Positions 8,901-16,072 of a stretch of DNA of 41,694 bases are shown here, piece by piece. The notes under the pieces are model-generated. The model saw only the letters and a program-made list of their open reading frames with translations. It made no database searches and had not been told where the DNA came from. This DNA comes from Acidobacteriota bacterium (GTDB lineage Bacteria > Acidobacteriota > UBA6911 > RPQK01 > DATIPO01), in NCBI GenBank assembly GCA_035471785.1, contig DATIPQ010000042.1:1-41694 (forward strand). The letters run 5' to 3'. Position 1 is the stretch's first letter; the number at the start of each line of letters is the position of its first letter. A program made the translations under genes and the position numbers.

Positions 8901-9189
8901 CTGCGCTGGCCAGACCGATCGCGGCACCGCTCCCGAACTGGTTGGGGTCGATGATGTAGGCGATTTGCTCTCCGCCGTTATCCCAGGCCGGATAGGCTTC
9001 GTGCCGGGGGCTGAAGGTGATCCGGCTCGACTCGGGGAAGGTCTGTCCCAGCCCCGGCAATCGGTTTTCCGTGCCGGCCACACGACTTGCCCTCGGGATC
9101 TTCTCCTGGAAGCCGCCCAAGACGCCGATGAGTACGATGAGGGTGATCGATGCGGCCGCTGCCCAACGGAACAGTCGACCCTTTCGCAT
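5932..9189 (-). CDS. Large exported beta-propeller protein with duplicated C-terminal domains
   Basis: A 1085-residue exported protein of unknown function. An N-terminal hydrophobic segment (about 9-27) serves as signal peptide or anchor. Residues about 50-400 hold TolB/PD40-type propeller repeats (HPTWSPDGRRIAFSV, PRVSPDGTRVAFT). Residues about 480-600 have aspartate-rich calcium-loop repeats (DVTGDGNPD, DSNGDGVPD, DFDRNGLPD). The C-terminal half is two copies of a ~230-residue domain, from about 610 (FHFAQFANGG) and 850 (LYFAHFGDGG). Each copy contains the LTVNINGAPVEG / LTVDLEGEEAEG strand, an LPAGALRIL-type strand, a DGEGxxxxGSV turn and a GHRALFV strand. A -10-like TAGACT ends six bases before ATG 9189 and no Shine-Dalgarno is seen, so the message may be leaderless. 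It is the first gene of an operon with the glycosyltransferase, suggesting a cell-envelope or extracellular role. Confidence 0.8.
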   Translation of the reverse strand: MRKGRLFRWAAAASITLIVLIGVLGGFQEKIPRASRVAGTENRLPGLGQTFPESSRITFSPRHEAYPAWDNGGEQIAYIIDPNQFGSGAAIGLASADGTSEGVAAIGPPSPLGFAGSLSWVGQSGLLMLAETTLNHEYLTFDSSLAPFTRTVEDGSDPAFDVKLRAAFANIGGGLGGYHVIVSRDGSRAAWRVSSVGRCGDTEMRVGLFAELDGQFADQSGTLVLEEECTFPQRPRFIDGFDLTPDGSRLVISLPRDEQNTFDGIGAVPGDLVILNSDGSGSGQFLTNSGSYGVANFFPRVSPDGTRVAFTRRTAGGPNQIYTVNLDGTQLTQITESPASHPTWSPDGRRIAFSVLDQDGGNPNFNIHVVDLEDDTGPFLSPAPDLDVLRQALVDSDFDDVPEPGQDNRLIVEREGNLIRVFQADTPDIVWQVICSDPHPVTGRFQSCAVDPPTFPPPSSFWQRLKKAFLRQVMGVDADRHIISADRFDQSYRLRSLVVESEVEGQSTQMSSVAFQDNNQDGVTDDIEIGGFLFLPSFSLNPLLADVTGDGNPDFAGWPITFEGGRYFLPLADSNGDGVPDTTLLDFDRNGLPDPGGPRLAEFLTGPPPGDAELTFHFAQFANGGASQGVNLSSTVALFNPNEAASAEVEVEIRGDDGQLLTVNINGAPVEGTTSLSIPAGGLRLLQTDGEGEITAGSVSVTSDRAIGGNLLFGGSAGFAGVGISHVMEGGFSAIMESDQASGTRTGIAVHNLGGSPSQVRFSLFDSDSLLLARNDLSLAARGHRALFVDEFQWQSVNGSELDFSQFRGVLEADSPMPLAATVLQSRPGEIATLPVANRFLSRDQIAIASRRSRGQTPPADLFQKLYFAHFGDGGEGLSLFSQILLLNLSSRQASVRIILRDDQGAPLTVDLEGEEAEGQRNLTLPAGALRILTTDGEGPLVTGSVTVCSDQALAGLILFGGDVGVAGVGAGSLLRNGFFSPMERIEEESLNTGLALMNLEESSVALELRLHNSDGDQIASAELTLPPLGHRALFVNEIPWAEEELDLSRFSGLLTASTSGKVSVLVLRTQPGVFATQPVIPSLN

Positions 9190-9195
9190 CGAATC

Positions 9196-9201
9196 AGTCT
9201 A
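9196..9201 (-). promoter_or_regulatory. Candidate extended -10 for the 5932-9189 operon
   Basis: On the minus strand TGC-TAGACT forms an extended -10 (TGn plus TAGACT) ending six bases before ATG 9189. Transcription would start at or next to the start codon, consistent with the missing Shine-Dalgarno. No convincing -35 was found. Confidence 0.35.
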
Positions 9202-9260
9202 GCATCGCCCCTCAGGGCTCCACAAATCCTCAGGCGCGGGACAGCCGGTTGCCGGTCGAG

Positions 9261-9266
9261 TATGAT
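9261..9266 (+). promoter_or_regulatory. Candidate -10 TATGAT before the CDP-alcohol transferase
   Basis: TATGAT lies 14 bases before ATG 9281 in the short divergent intergenic space, where no Shine-Dalgarno is visible. The predicted leader would be only a few bases long. The assignment rests on position and match to the sigma-70 consensus only. Confidence 0.3.
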
Positions 9267-9280
9267 GATGTCGCTGACCT

Positions 9281-9835
9281 ATGATTCCCAGAAAAGGACT
9301 CCATCTCTCGGCCGCGGATTGGGCCACGGCCTCGCGTATCGCACTGACCCTCCCCATCACTTTCGCCCTGGCCTGGGAACTGTCGGGAATCGCTCTCGTC
9401 CTCTACCTGCTGGCCCCTGTCAGCGACCTCATCGACGGGCCTCTGGCGCGCCGTTCCGAGAGACCGACTCTGGGACCGGCCTTCGATGGCGTCGCCGACG
9501 TGATCTTCGCGGTCTTTGGCATCGGATGGGCCTACTGGAAGCTGCCCCTACAGCGCCCCTGGATGGAGATCTACCTGGCTTTGCTCCTGCCCCTGGCGGC
9601 CGTCTATGCACTCGTCTGCTGGCGCAAGACAGGCCGCGTGCTGCTGCTGCATTTGTGGAGCGGCAAGCTGATGGGTTGGGCCGGCTTTCTCTGGTTCGGG
9701 CTGGCCTACTGGGCGGATGCCGGGCTGTGGACGGTGCACCTGGCGGCCTGGGCGGCACTCTTCCACTACTCTGAGAGTCTCATCTACATTCTCCGCGGAC
9801 GCCGCGATCCTGACGGCCGCAGCGCGTTTTCATAA
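9281..9835 (+). CDS. CDP-alcohol phosphatidyltransferase
   Basis: Integral membrane enzyme that transfers a phosphatidyl (or similar) group from a CDP-lipid to an alcohol acceptor during phospholipid synthesis; 184 residues, five or six predicted TM helices. The complete family motif is visible: D-x2-D-G-x2-A-R in DLIDGPLARR (about residues 47-56), followed by G-x3-D-x3-D in GPAFDGVAD. All four metal-binding and catalytic aspartates are present. It precedes the family 4 glycosyltransferase by about 19 bases on the same strand, so a shared role in membrane lipid or glycolipid synthesis is likely. The acceptor (glycerol phosphate, inositol phosphate, serine or other) cannot be told from sequence. 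The start ATG 9281 has no Shine-Dalgarno. Confidence 0.87.
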   Translation: MIPRKGLHLSAADWATASRIALTLPITFALAWELSGIALVLYLLAPVSDLIDGPLARRSERPTLGPAFDGVADVIFAVFGIGWAYWKLPLQRPWMEIYLALLLPLAAVYALVCWRKTGRVLLLHLWSGKLMGWAGFLWFGLAYWADAGLWTVHLAAWAALFHYSESLIYILRGRRDPDGRSAFS

Positions 9836-9854
9836 GTCCCGGGAAGGCGGTCTG

Positions 9855-11027
9855 TTGAAAATCGGAATGCTGGCCGATCTCTACCACCCTCACCTGAGCG
9901 GGGTCACCATCCACATCGACCAGCTCAAGCGGTACCTGGAAGGCGCCGGCCATCAGGTCTGGACATTTACTTTCGGTCCCCGGCTGCCGCAAGATGCCGC
10001 TCATCGGATCGTACGCTCTCCTCCACTCCCCGTGGCCCCGCGCTATGGGGGCAAGCGGTTGCACCTGGGTGCCCGCTTGAGCCGCTCAGCCCGCGAGAAG
10101 CTCGATTCCATGGACCTGATTCACGCCCATCATCCCTTCATCTCGGGATGGCTTGGAACTCGCCGCGCCAAGCGCCGACAGCCCCTGGTGTTCACGGCCC
10201 ACACTCGCTACGATCTTCATCTCGCCGCCCTCGCCCCGCGGCCCTTCCTGGGGGTCGGCCAAGTGCTGCTGCGCAGCTATTTGCGCTGGTTCTGCCCCCG
10301 TTGCTCCCTCGTCCTCGCGCCCTCTCGGGCCATGCGCCAACGGCTGGAGGGCTGGAAGGCAAGAGGGCGATTTCAAGTCATCCCCCATGGGATCGATCTC
10401 GAAGCCTTTGCAGGTAAAAACGGCCTTGCCCAGCGCCGCCGGCTCGGTCTTCCTGAGGACGCCAAGGTCCTCATCTTCGTCGGCCGGCTGGGCAGGGAGA
10501 AAGATCTCGACGTCCTGCTAGAGGTCTTGGAGGCCTTATCACTCCGTTGGAGCGGACTTCGCCTGCTCTTGGTGGGAGACGGCCCCGAGCGTGCCCGCCT
10601 GGAACGCAGGAGAACTCGCCTGCAGGCGCCTGATTCGGTTGGCCTGTTGGGCACTTGCCCGCCACAGGAGATCCCTGCTCTCCTGGCGGCGGCAGACCTC
10701 TTCGTGACGGCCTCACGCAGCGAGGTCTTCCCCCTTTCAGTCATCGAAGCCCAAGCCGCCGGACTGCCTGTAGTCGGTTTTCGGGCCCCGGGGCTGAACG
10801 ACATCGTGGCCGACGGTCATAGCGGACTGCTGGCGCGCTCCAGGCGGGGCCTGAAGGAGAGCATCTCCAGATTGCTGGAGGACAGGTCCCTGCGCCGCCG
10901 AATGAGCCGGAACGCACGCGTCCGCTCCCGGCACTTTGCGCTGGAGTCCATGGGAAGCAGGACGCTGCAGGCGTACCTGGAACTTCTCAATTCGGAACGG
11001 CCTGCACTGAAAAGTCGAGCACCTTAG
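9855..11027 (+). CDS. Glycosyltransferase family 4 (GT-B), probably glycolipid-forming
   Basis: Retaining GT-B glycosyltransferase, 390 residues. Seen: the N-terminal KIGMLADLYHPHLSGVTIH loop, HAHHPFISGWLG, then FVGRLGREKDLDVLLE and LLLVGDGPE of the donor domain, and the E-x7-E motif in SEVFPLSVIEAQAAGLPVV that holds the nucleotide sugar. The pattern resembles diacylglycerol glucosyltransferases and PimB-like mannosyltransferases. With the CDP-alcohol transferase just upstream, a glycolipid product is plausible but inferred. Start chosen at TTG 9855 because a GGGAAGGCGG purine run lies directly upstream and the protein then opens with the family strand; ATG 9867 is the alternative. The 3' end overlaps the convergent YbaK gene by 41 bases. 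Confidence 0.9.
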   Translation: MKIGMLADLYHPHLSGVTIHIDQLKRYLEGAGHQVWTFTFGPRLPQDAAHRIVRSPPLPVAPRYGGKRLHLGARLSRSAREKLDSMDLIHAHHPFISGWLGTRRAKRRQPLVFTAHTRYDLHLAALAPRPFLGVGQVLLRSYLRWFCPRCSLVLAPSRAMRQRLEGWKARGRFQVIPHGIDLEAFAGKNGLAQRRRLGLPEDAKVLIFVGRLGREKDLDVLLEVLEALSLRWSGLRLLLVGDGPERARLERRRTRLQAPDSVGLLGTCPPQEIPALLAAADLFVTASRSEVFPLSVIEAQAAGLPVVGFRAPGLNDIVADGHSGLLARSRRGLKESISRLLEDRSLRRRMSRNARVRSRHFALESMGSRTLQAYLELLNSERPALKSRAP

Positions 11028-11463
11028 GCTGCACCAGTTTTTCGAAGTCCTGGTAGCGAAGCTGCATCAACTCGGTGTGCGTGCCTGCGTTGAACGCGAT
11101 CTCCTCGTCCTCGCTCAGGGCGCCGGCCACGTAGACGGGCATCCCGTAGAGATTGCCGAAGGGCGGCATGGCGCCAGGCTCGCAATCCGGGAACAGGCCC
11201 TTGAACTCGTCTTCTGTGGCCAGTTCCGCAACCTCAGCCCCGCTCAGTTCTGCCAGCTTGTCCAGATCGACTTGCCGCGATGCCGGAAGCACTGCCATGG
11301 CCATTTCCCCGTCCAGGCGGACCATGACCGTCTTGGCCAGTTCCATGCCGGGAATCTTGGCCGAGGCCGCGATCTCCTGGGCGGTATAGGCGGGAGAGTG
11401 GCTGATCATTACGTACTTAACGCCGTTCTCATTGAGAAATGCTTTGAGTTTTTGGACTGGCAT
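10987..11463 (-). CDS. YbaK/ProX-type aminoacyl-tRNA deacylase
   Basis: Cytoplasmic single-domain editing enzyme that hydrolyses mischarged tRNA (Cys-tRNAPro, Ala-tRNAPro or similar), 158 residues. Seen: N-terminal helix VQKLKAFLNENGVKY, then SHSPAYTAQEIAAS, the substrate-lysine strand ELAKTVMVRLDGEMAMAVLPA, and PGAMPPFGNLYGMPVYV with the conserved G-x-x-P-P-F-G turn, followed by FNAGTHTELM. Start ATG 11463 is supported by AGGAGG at 11473-11478 with nine-base spacing; a longer frame to 11520 is not needed. Tail-to-tail overlap with the family 4 glycosyltransferase. Which tRNA it edits is not decidable here. Confidence 0.88.
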   Translation of the reverse strand: MPVQKLKAFLNENGVKYVMISHSPAYTAQEIAASAKIPGMELAKTVMVRLDGEMAMAVLPASRQVDLDKLAELSGAEVAELATEDEFKGLFPDCEPGAMPPFGNLYGMPVYVAGALSEDEEIAFNAGTHTELMQLRYQDFEKLVQPKVLDFSVQAVPN

Positions 11464-11561
11464 GGGTATGTCCCTCCTCGTCTCCAGTCCAATTATCCCC
11501 CCATGCATCAACGGACACAAACCGTTTGCAGTGATCCTTTTTGCCCGTCATCCGGCTCCGG

Positions 11562-11765
11562 ATGTCATATATGAGATGCAGTTCGGCCACTCATCGATTG
11601 AACGAACATAAGCAAGCCGATCCCCTCGAGGGCCATCTCTTTCCACCTGAGTTGGTCATGCAGCACCAGCGGGCTCTGCAGTTGTCGCCTGAGCAGCAGC
11701 GATACATCGTTTCCGAGGTCCAGCAAGCCCAGTCGCAGTTCACGGGACTGCAGTGGAAGCTGCGG
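11562..11765 (+). pseudogene. Truncated Spy/CpxP-like (LTXXQ-type) gene remnant
   Basis: In one plus-strand frame from ATG 11562 (or 11571) the sequence reads DPLEGHLFPPELVMQHQRAL, then LSPEQQRYIVSEVQQAQSQF and TGLQWKL. This is the helical signature of periplasmic Spy/CpxP-type proteins (heavy-metal-resistance/refolding family) common in Acidobacteria. It stops making sense after QWKL, where the end of the opposite-strand acyl-CoA synthetase begins. There is no signal peptide, and the second helical hairpin is missing. It is therefore a 3'-truncated remnant, possibly 5'-eroded too. The reverse strand of this remnant supplies the last ~10 unusual residues of the synthetase. Family assignment is from motif memory, not a search. 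Confidence 0.5.
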
Positions 11766-13818
11766 GACTCCCCCGCACGTCCAGGGCGACGCAGCCCTGG
11801 CCTTGGGGCAGGACGGCCAGGGGGTTGATTTCCAGTTCCTCGATCTGGGGCAGGTCGAGGGCGATTTGGCTCAGGCGCAGGATGACGTCGACCGCTGCCT
11901 CGATGTCCGCCGGAGGGAGATGGCGCCAGCCTTTGAGGCGGACTCCGGCCCGGGTGGCGTCGAGCATCTCCCGCGTCTGGCGCGGGCTTAATGGCGCAAC
12001 CGCGGTGGAGATGTCGCGAAGCAGTTCAACCTCAACGCCGCCGCGGCCCGCCACCACCAGGACGCCGAACTGCGGATCGCGGCGCACTCCGGCCAGGATC
12101 TCCTGTCCGCCGCTGATCATCTTCTGGACCCAGACGCCGTCAACCGACAGGCCGGGCCGGGCGCTGCGAGCCGAGTCGATGATCCTCTCGAAGGCCTCCC
12201 TCACCTCGGCTTTGCTTTCCAGCTCCAGGACGACTCCCCCCACGTCGGTCTTATGGGAGATCTCGGCGCTTCGCAGCTTGAGCGCCACCGGGAATCCGAT
12301 CTCTTCGGCCTGCTGGGCGGCTTCTTCGGCATCAGCGGCGGGCAGCGATTCCGCTATGGGAATGCCATAGGCTGCCAAGAGGGCAGGGAGGTCGGACTTG
12401 TGCAGGGCGCGGGCGGCCGCCTCAGGGTCGGGTGCCTGAGGATGTGCGGGGGGCTCAGGCGGCGTGTCCAGCCAAAGCCGGCGGGCCCGCATGGCCTTGA
12501 GCGCCGAAACCGCCCGCTCCGGGAAGGCGAAATTGGGAATGCGGCGCCGGTGCAGGATGCGCAAGGCTTCATCCACCGAAGCCAGTCCCATCATGGATGC
12601 CAGGACCGGCTTGCTGTGAGCGGCGGCTACCTCGCTCACGACCTCGGCCAAGCTGGTGGGCAAGAACCAGTTCTGAGGAGCCTGGATGACCAGTGCCGCG
12701 TCCACCGACGGATCGGAGAGAAGCGCGTCCAGGGCCACCCCGTAGGTGCCCGGTCCTGAACCGGCCAGTACGTCCACCGGGTTGGCCACCGAGGCCGCCT
12801 GGGGAAGACGGGTCCGCAAGTAGTCTCGCGTCTGGCTGCTCAAGGGCGCCAATTCCAGACCCGCGGACTCGAACAGATCCACCGCCAATATGGCCGGCCC
12901 CCCTGCGTTGGTCAGCACCGCAACCCGGTTGCCGGATGGAAGCGGCTGCCAGGCCAAGGCTCGGGCCCAGTCGAAAAGCTCCTCCACGCCATGGGCGCTG
13001 AGGGCGCCGCTTTGACGGAAAGCGGCTTGGTAGGCTTCGGCGCTTCCCGCCAGGGCGCCGGTATGCGAGGCTACAGCCTGGGCGGCGCTTTTGGCTCGCC
13101 CGGCCTTGATGACGACCACAGGCTTCTTGCGGGCCGCCTTCTCGATGGCTTGCATGAAGGCCAGCCCATCGCCAACCCCCTCCAAATAGGCCGCAATAAC
13201 CTGGGTCCTGTTGTCGGAGGCAAAGGTCTCCAGCACCTCGGTCTCACTAACGTCCATTTGGTTTCCCAGGCTGACCATGCGCGAATAGCCCACTCCCGAA
13301 GCCCTGGCCCAGTCGATGACGGCCGCGCACAGAGCCCCCGACTGGGAAAGAAAGCCGATACCGCCGGGCCGCGGGGTGCCGGTTACAAAAGTGGAGTTGA
13401 TGGGACAATGAGTGTCTATGGTGCCGATGCAGTTGGGACCCAGGATACGCATCCCGTAGCCGGCAGCGACTTGGCCCACCTCTTTCTCGCGCCGGCGCCC
13501 CTCGGGACCGATCTCGCGGAAGCCTCCGCTGATGATGATGGCGTGCCGGATGCCCCTCTCCCCGCATTCTCCGACGATGGAGCCGACCATCTCGGCGGGA
13601 ACGACCACGACCGCCAGATCGACCGGGTCGGGAACCTCAGTCACGGTTGGATAGCATTGCAGGCCGAGTATCTCCCCCGCCTTGGGGTTGACCGGGTAGA
13701 TGCGGCCCCGGTAACGGCTTTCCACCAGGTTGCGGACCACTCCGTGGCCCAGCTTGAGCGGATCGGCCGAGGCGCCGATGACGGCCACGCCGCGGGGTGT
13801 GAAAAAAGCTTCCAGCAT
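11740..13818 (-). CDS. acdA: ADP-forming acetate/acyl-CoA ligase (fused alpha-beta)
   Basis: NDP-forming acyl-CoA synthetase, 692 residues, interconverting acyl-CoA + ADP + Pi with acid + CoA + ATP in the cytoplasm; it can supply ATP by substrate-level phosphorylation. Order: CoA-binding Rossmann domain (GVAVIGASADPLKLGHGV), succinyl-CoA-synthetase-like domains with the phospho-histidine in ASHTGALAGS (H252), and an ATP-grasp domain from about 490 (GFPVALKLRS, SHKTDVGGVVL, LEINPLAVL). This is the single-chain alpha-beta order. The start ATG overlaps the upstream stop by one base (TGATG), so it is coupled to the FG-GAP gene. The usual end is near VALDVR; the extra GSPAASTAVP is encoded by the reverse of a Spy-like remnant, marking a rearrangement breakpoint. 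Acyl specificity is unknown. Confidence 0.9.
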   Translation of the reverse strand: MLEAFFTPRGVAVIGASADPLKLGHGVVRNLVESRYRGRIYPVNPKAGEILGLQCYPTVTEVPDPVDLAVVVVPAEMVGSIVGECGERGIRHAIIISGGFREIGPEGRRREKEVGQVAAGYGMRILGPNCIGTIDTHCPINSTFVTGTPRPGGIGFLSQSGALCAAVIDWARASGVGYSRMVSLGNQMDVSETEVLETFASDNRTQVIAAYLEGVGDGLAFMQAIEKAARKKPVVVIKAGRAKSAAQAVASHTGALAGSAEAYQAAFRQSGALSAHGVEELFDWARALAWQPLPSGNRVAVLTNAGGPAILAVDLFESAGLELAPLSSQTRDYLRTRLPQAASVANPVDVLAGSGPGTYGVALDALLSDPSVDAALVIQAPQNWFLPTSLAEVVSEVAAAHSKPVLASMMGLASVDEALRILHRRRIPNFAFPERAVSALKAMRARRLWLDTPPEPPAHPQAPDPEAAARALHKSDLPALLAAYGIPIAESLPAADAEEAAQQAEEIGFPVALKLRSAEISHKTDVGGVVLELESKAEVREAFERIIDSARSARPGLSVDGVWVQKMISGGQEILAGVRRDPQFGVLVVAGRGGVEVELLRDISTAVAPLSPRQTREMLDATRAGVRLKGWRHLPPADIEAAVDVILRLSQIALDLPQIEELEINPLAVLPQGQGCVALDVRGSPAASTAVP

Positions 13819-15524
13819 CAGTCTTTCGCTGCGGCTTCTTTTGGTATTTCTAAGAACTGGTTGACGGCCACCTTTTCCAGCAGGGTTTTCTTGCCATCAG
13901 GCCAGACCACTTCCACGCGATCCGCTTCGCGGGCGCTTCCCAGTCCGAAGTGGAGGCGAGGGTCGTGGGCCGAGAGGAAGGAGCCGCTGCTGGCGATGTC
14001 TCTCCGTTGGGTCGTTCCTTCGGCCGTCACGTAAACCGAGGTTCCGATCACGCCGCCGGCTCCCGGCGGAGCCTGGCAGGTCACGGTCAGCCAGTTGCCG
14101 CCTTGGGTGTCGTTTCGCAGGAGAGTGGGAGGCGCGTCCAGATTGGTGAAGAGCAGATCGAGGTCTCCGTCGTTGTCGAAGTCGGCCACCGCCAGCCCCC
14201 GGCTCGAGTGGGCAATCCCGAAGGCCGGGCCGGCCGCCGCAGTGGCGTCCTGAAAGGTCCCGCGGCCGGAATTGAGCAAGAGCTGGTTGGTCTGACGATA
14301 GCGCATCCCGACCTCCGGATGGAGATCGACCTGGGGGTAGATGTGGCCGTGGGCGATGACCAGGTCCAGGTCGGCGTCCTGGTCCAGGTCGGCAAAGGCG
14401 GCGCCCCAGGAAAGCGGGGCGTAGGTGGCGTCGCCGACTCCTGACTCGATGCTGGCGTCCTCGAAGAAGCCTCCTCCCAGACCCTTGTAGAGGGTGCTGA
14501 AGTCTTCCGAGAAATTGGTCACGAAGACGTCCAGGAAGCCGTTCAGGTGGGCGTCGCCGACGGCGATTCCCATTCCTGCCTGGGCGGATCCGTTGTGATC
14601 GAGGGCCGATCCGTTCCAGAGTCCGATCTCTTCGAAAGTGCCGTCGCCTCGGTTGCGGTAGAAGTAGTTGGCATCGGAGTCGTTGGCCACGTAGAGGTCG
14701 CTGTCTCCGTCGCCGTCGAAGTCGGCGGCCCGGACCGCGAAACCGAATCCTCGTCCCCGGTCTTCCAGCCCCGCCGAGTCGGTGGCCTCCTCAAACCGTC
14801 CGTTGCCGAGCGCCAGGAAAAAGCGGTCCCTGGCGCCTTCCAGTCCGAAGGGCCCCATGGCCACCTTGGCCACCCCCTTCCAATCCAGCGAGGGGCTGGC
14901 CTTGAGGACGTCTTCAAGCGAGGCCTCGATGTAGGCGGCGATGTAGAGGTCGAGGTCGCCGTCCCGGTCGGCGTCGAAAAAGGCGGCACCCGTGTTCCAG
15001 CCCGGCGTCTGGATGCCGGCCTGGGCTGCTACGTCCCGGAAGGTTCCGTCCCCCTGGTTGCGGAAGAGGACATTGGGGCCGAAGTTGGTGACCAGGATGT
15101 CGGGCCAGCCGTCGTCGTCGAAATCGGCCACCGCCACACCGCTGCCCCAGTGGTCGGGGTCGCCCACGCCGGCCTGGCGAGTGACATCCCGAAAGGTGCC
15201 GTCGCCCTGGTTGCGGTAGAGCGCGTTCTGCCCTTTTTCCACAACCTGGCTGCCCTCCAGCTTCCACCCGTTGACCAGATAGAGGTCCATCCATCCGTCG
15301 CGGTCATAGTCCAGCCAAGCCGCGCCGGCACCGGCCGAGTCGAGCAGATGATCTTTACCGGGCCGTCCGGCCAGGAGGACTCTGGTCAGCCCGGCTTGGG
15401 CCGAGACTTCCTCGAAGTGGATCCGAGGCTCTTCAGCCCAGGCACCGGCAGACGCCACTGCCATCGCCACGGCAAGTGCCGGAAGGAGCTTGGGGGTGCG
15501 GTTGTTGAGAAAGGAAAGGCTCAT
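13818..15524 (-). CDS. Exported FG-GAP/VCBS protein with ASPIC/UnbV domain
   Basis: A 568-residue exported beta-propeller protein. A signal peptide (LLPALAVAMAVASAGAWA) covers about residues 12-31. About seven FG-GAP/VCBS repeats with calcium-loop aspartates follow (DYDRDGWMDLYLVNG, DFDDDGWPDILVTNFG, DADRDGDLDLYIAAY, DFDGDGDSDLYVAN, DLDQDADLDLVIAHG, DFDNDGDLDLLFTN). The C-terminal ~85 residues are an ASPIC/UnbV domain (NWLTVTCQAPPGA ... VEVVWPDGKK ... VNQFLEI). Such proteins are surface or periplasmic; their function is unproven. Start ATG 15524 overlaps the stop of the upstream gene in ATGA, and its own stop overlaps the acyl-CoA ligase start, so all three genes form one coupled operon. The link between an extracellular propeller and an acyl-CoA ligase is unexplained. 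Confidence 0.88.
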   Translation of the reverse strand: MSLSFLNNRTPKLLPALAVAMAVASAGAWAEEPRIHFEEVSAQAGLTRVLLAGRPGKDHLLDSAGAGAAWLDYDRDGWMDLYLVNGWKLEGSQVVEKGQNALYRNQGDGTFRDVTRQAGVGDPDHWGSGVAVADFDDDGWPDILVTNFGPNVLFRNQGDGTFRDVAAQAGIQTPGWNTGAAFFDADRDGDLDLYIAAYIEASLEDVLKASPSLDWKGVAKVAMGPFGLEGARDRFFLALGNGRFEEATDSAGLEDRGRGFGFAVRAADFDGDGDSDLYVANDSDANYFYRNRGDGTFEEIGLWNGSALDHNGSAQAGMGIAVGDAHLNGFLDVFVTNFSEDFSTLYKGLGGGFFEDASIESGVGDATYAPLSWGAAFADLDQDADLDLVIAHGHIYPQVDLHPEVGMRYRQTNQLLLNSGRGTFQDATAAAGPAFGIAHSSRGLAVADFDNDGDLDLLFTNLDAPPTLLRNDTQGGNWLTVTCQAPPGAGGVIGTSVYVTAEGTTQRRDIASSGSFLSAHDPRLHFGLGSAREADRVEVVWPDGKKTLLEKVAVNQFLEIPKEAAAKD

Positions 15525-16072
15525 TCCATTGACGCCATGAGCCTCTCGTATTCGTCGGCGACCTTCTGCCATTCCTCTACCAGCTCGGAGGCGTCGGGAT
15601 CGGCGGCCATACGCGCGATCCTGTTGGCCGAGTCGAGAAAGGACTTCTTGGCGGCGCGGGTCACGATAACGAATCCCTCGTCGTAAAGGCCCTGCCGCTC
15701 TCCCTCGGCGTTGTGATGGTGGCCTCCTTCCAGAAGACGCTTGCGCACGGCCGCCACCGCCGCATCTCCCTCGTTGGCCAGTTGAGAAACGAGGGTCGCC
15801 AGTCTTTCCAGGTCGGCCTTCACGTCCTCGCCGGCCTCGATGCCGGCCCTGGCGCGCATCGCCACTGCCCTGGCGTGGGTATAGGCGGTGGCCAGAATGG
15901 AACGGACCAGGTTCTCTTCGGATTCCTTGGCGCTTAAAATCACGTCGGCCAGGCTCTCGTAGGTAGCGACCAACTCGGCTGGAGTCGATGTCGCCGGGGA
16001 GCCCTCCTGAGGGGGCGAAGCGGTGGCCGAACCAGTCAGGCCGAGAATAACGATCAGCAGGAATGCTTTCAT
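15521..16072 (-). CDS. Small exported helical protein, unknown family
   Basis: A 183-residue protein with a clear signal peptide (MKAFLLIVILGLTGSATA) and then an almost wholly helical, acidic mature part rich in Ala, Glu and Arg. A GGHHH cluster lies near residue 133. No known domain recognised. Start ATG 16072 follows AGGAGG with good spacing; an upstream in-frame extension to 16117 lacks a site and would bury the signal peptide. It is the first gene of the operon with the FG-GAP/ASPIC protein (ATGA overlap) and the acyl-CoA ligase, so it is probably a periplasmic or surface partner of the propeller protein. Confidence 0.72.
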   Translation of the reverse strand: MKAFLLIVILGLTGSATASPPQEGSPATSTPAELVATYESLADVILSAKESEENLVRSILATAYTHARAVAMRARAGIEAGEDVKADLERLATLVSQLANEGDAAVAAVRKRLLEGGHHHNAEGERQGLYDEGFVIVTRAAKKSFLDSANRIARMAADPDASELVEEWQKVADEYERLMASME

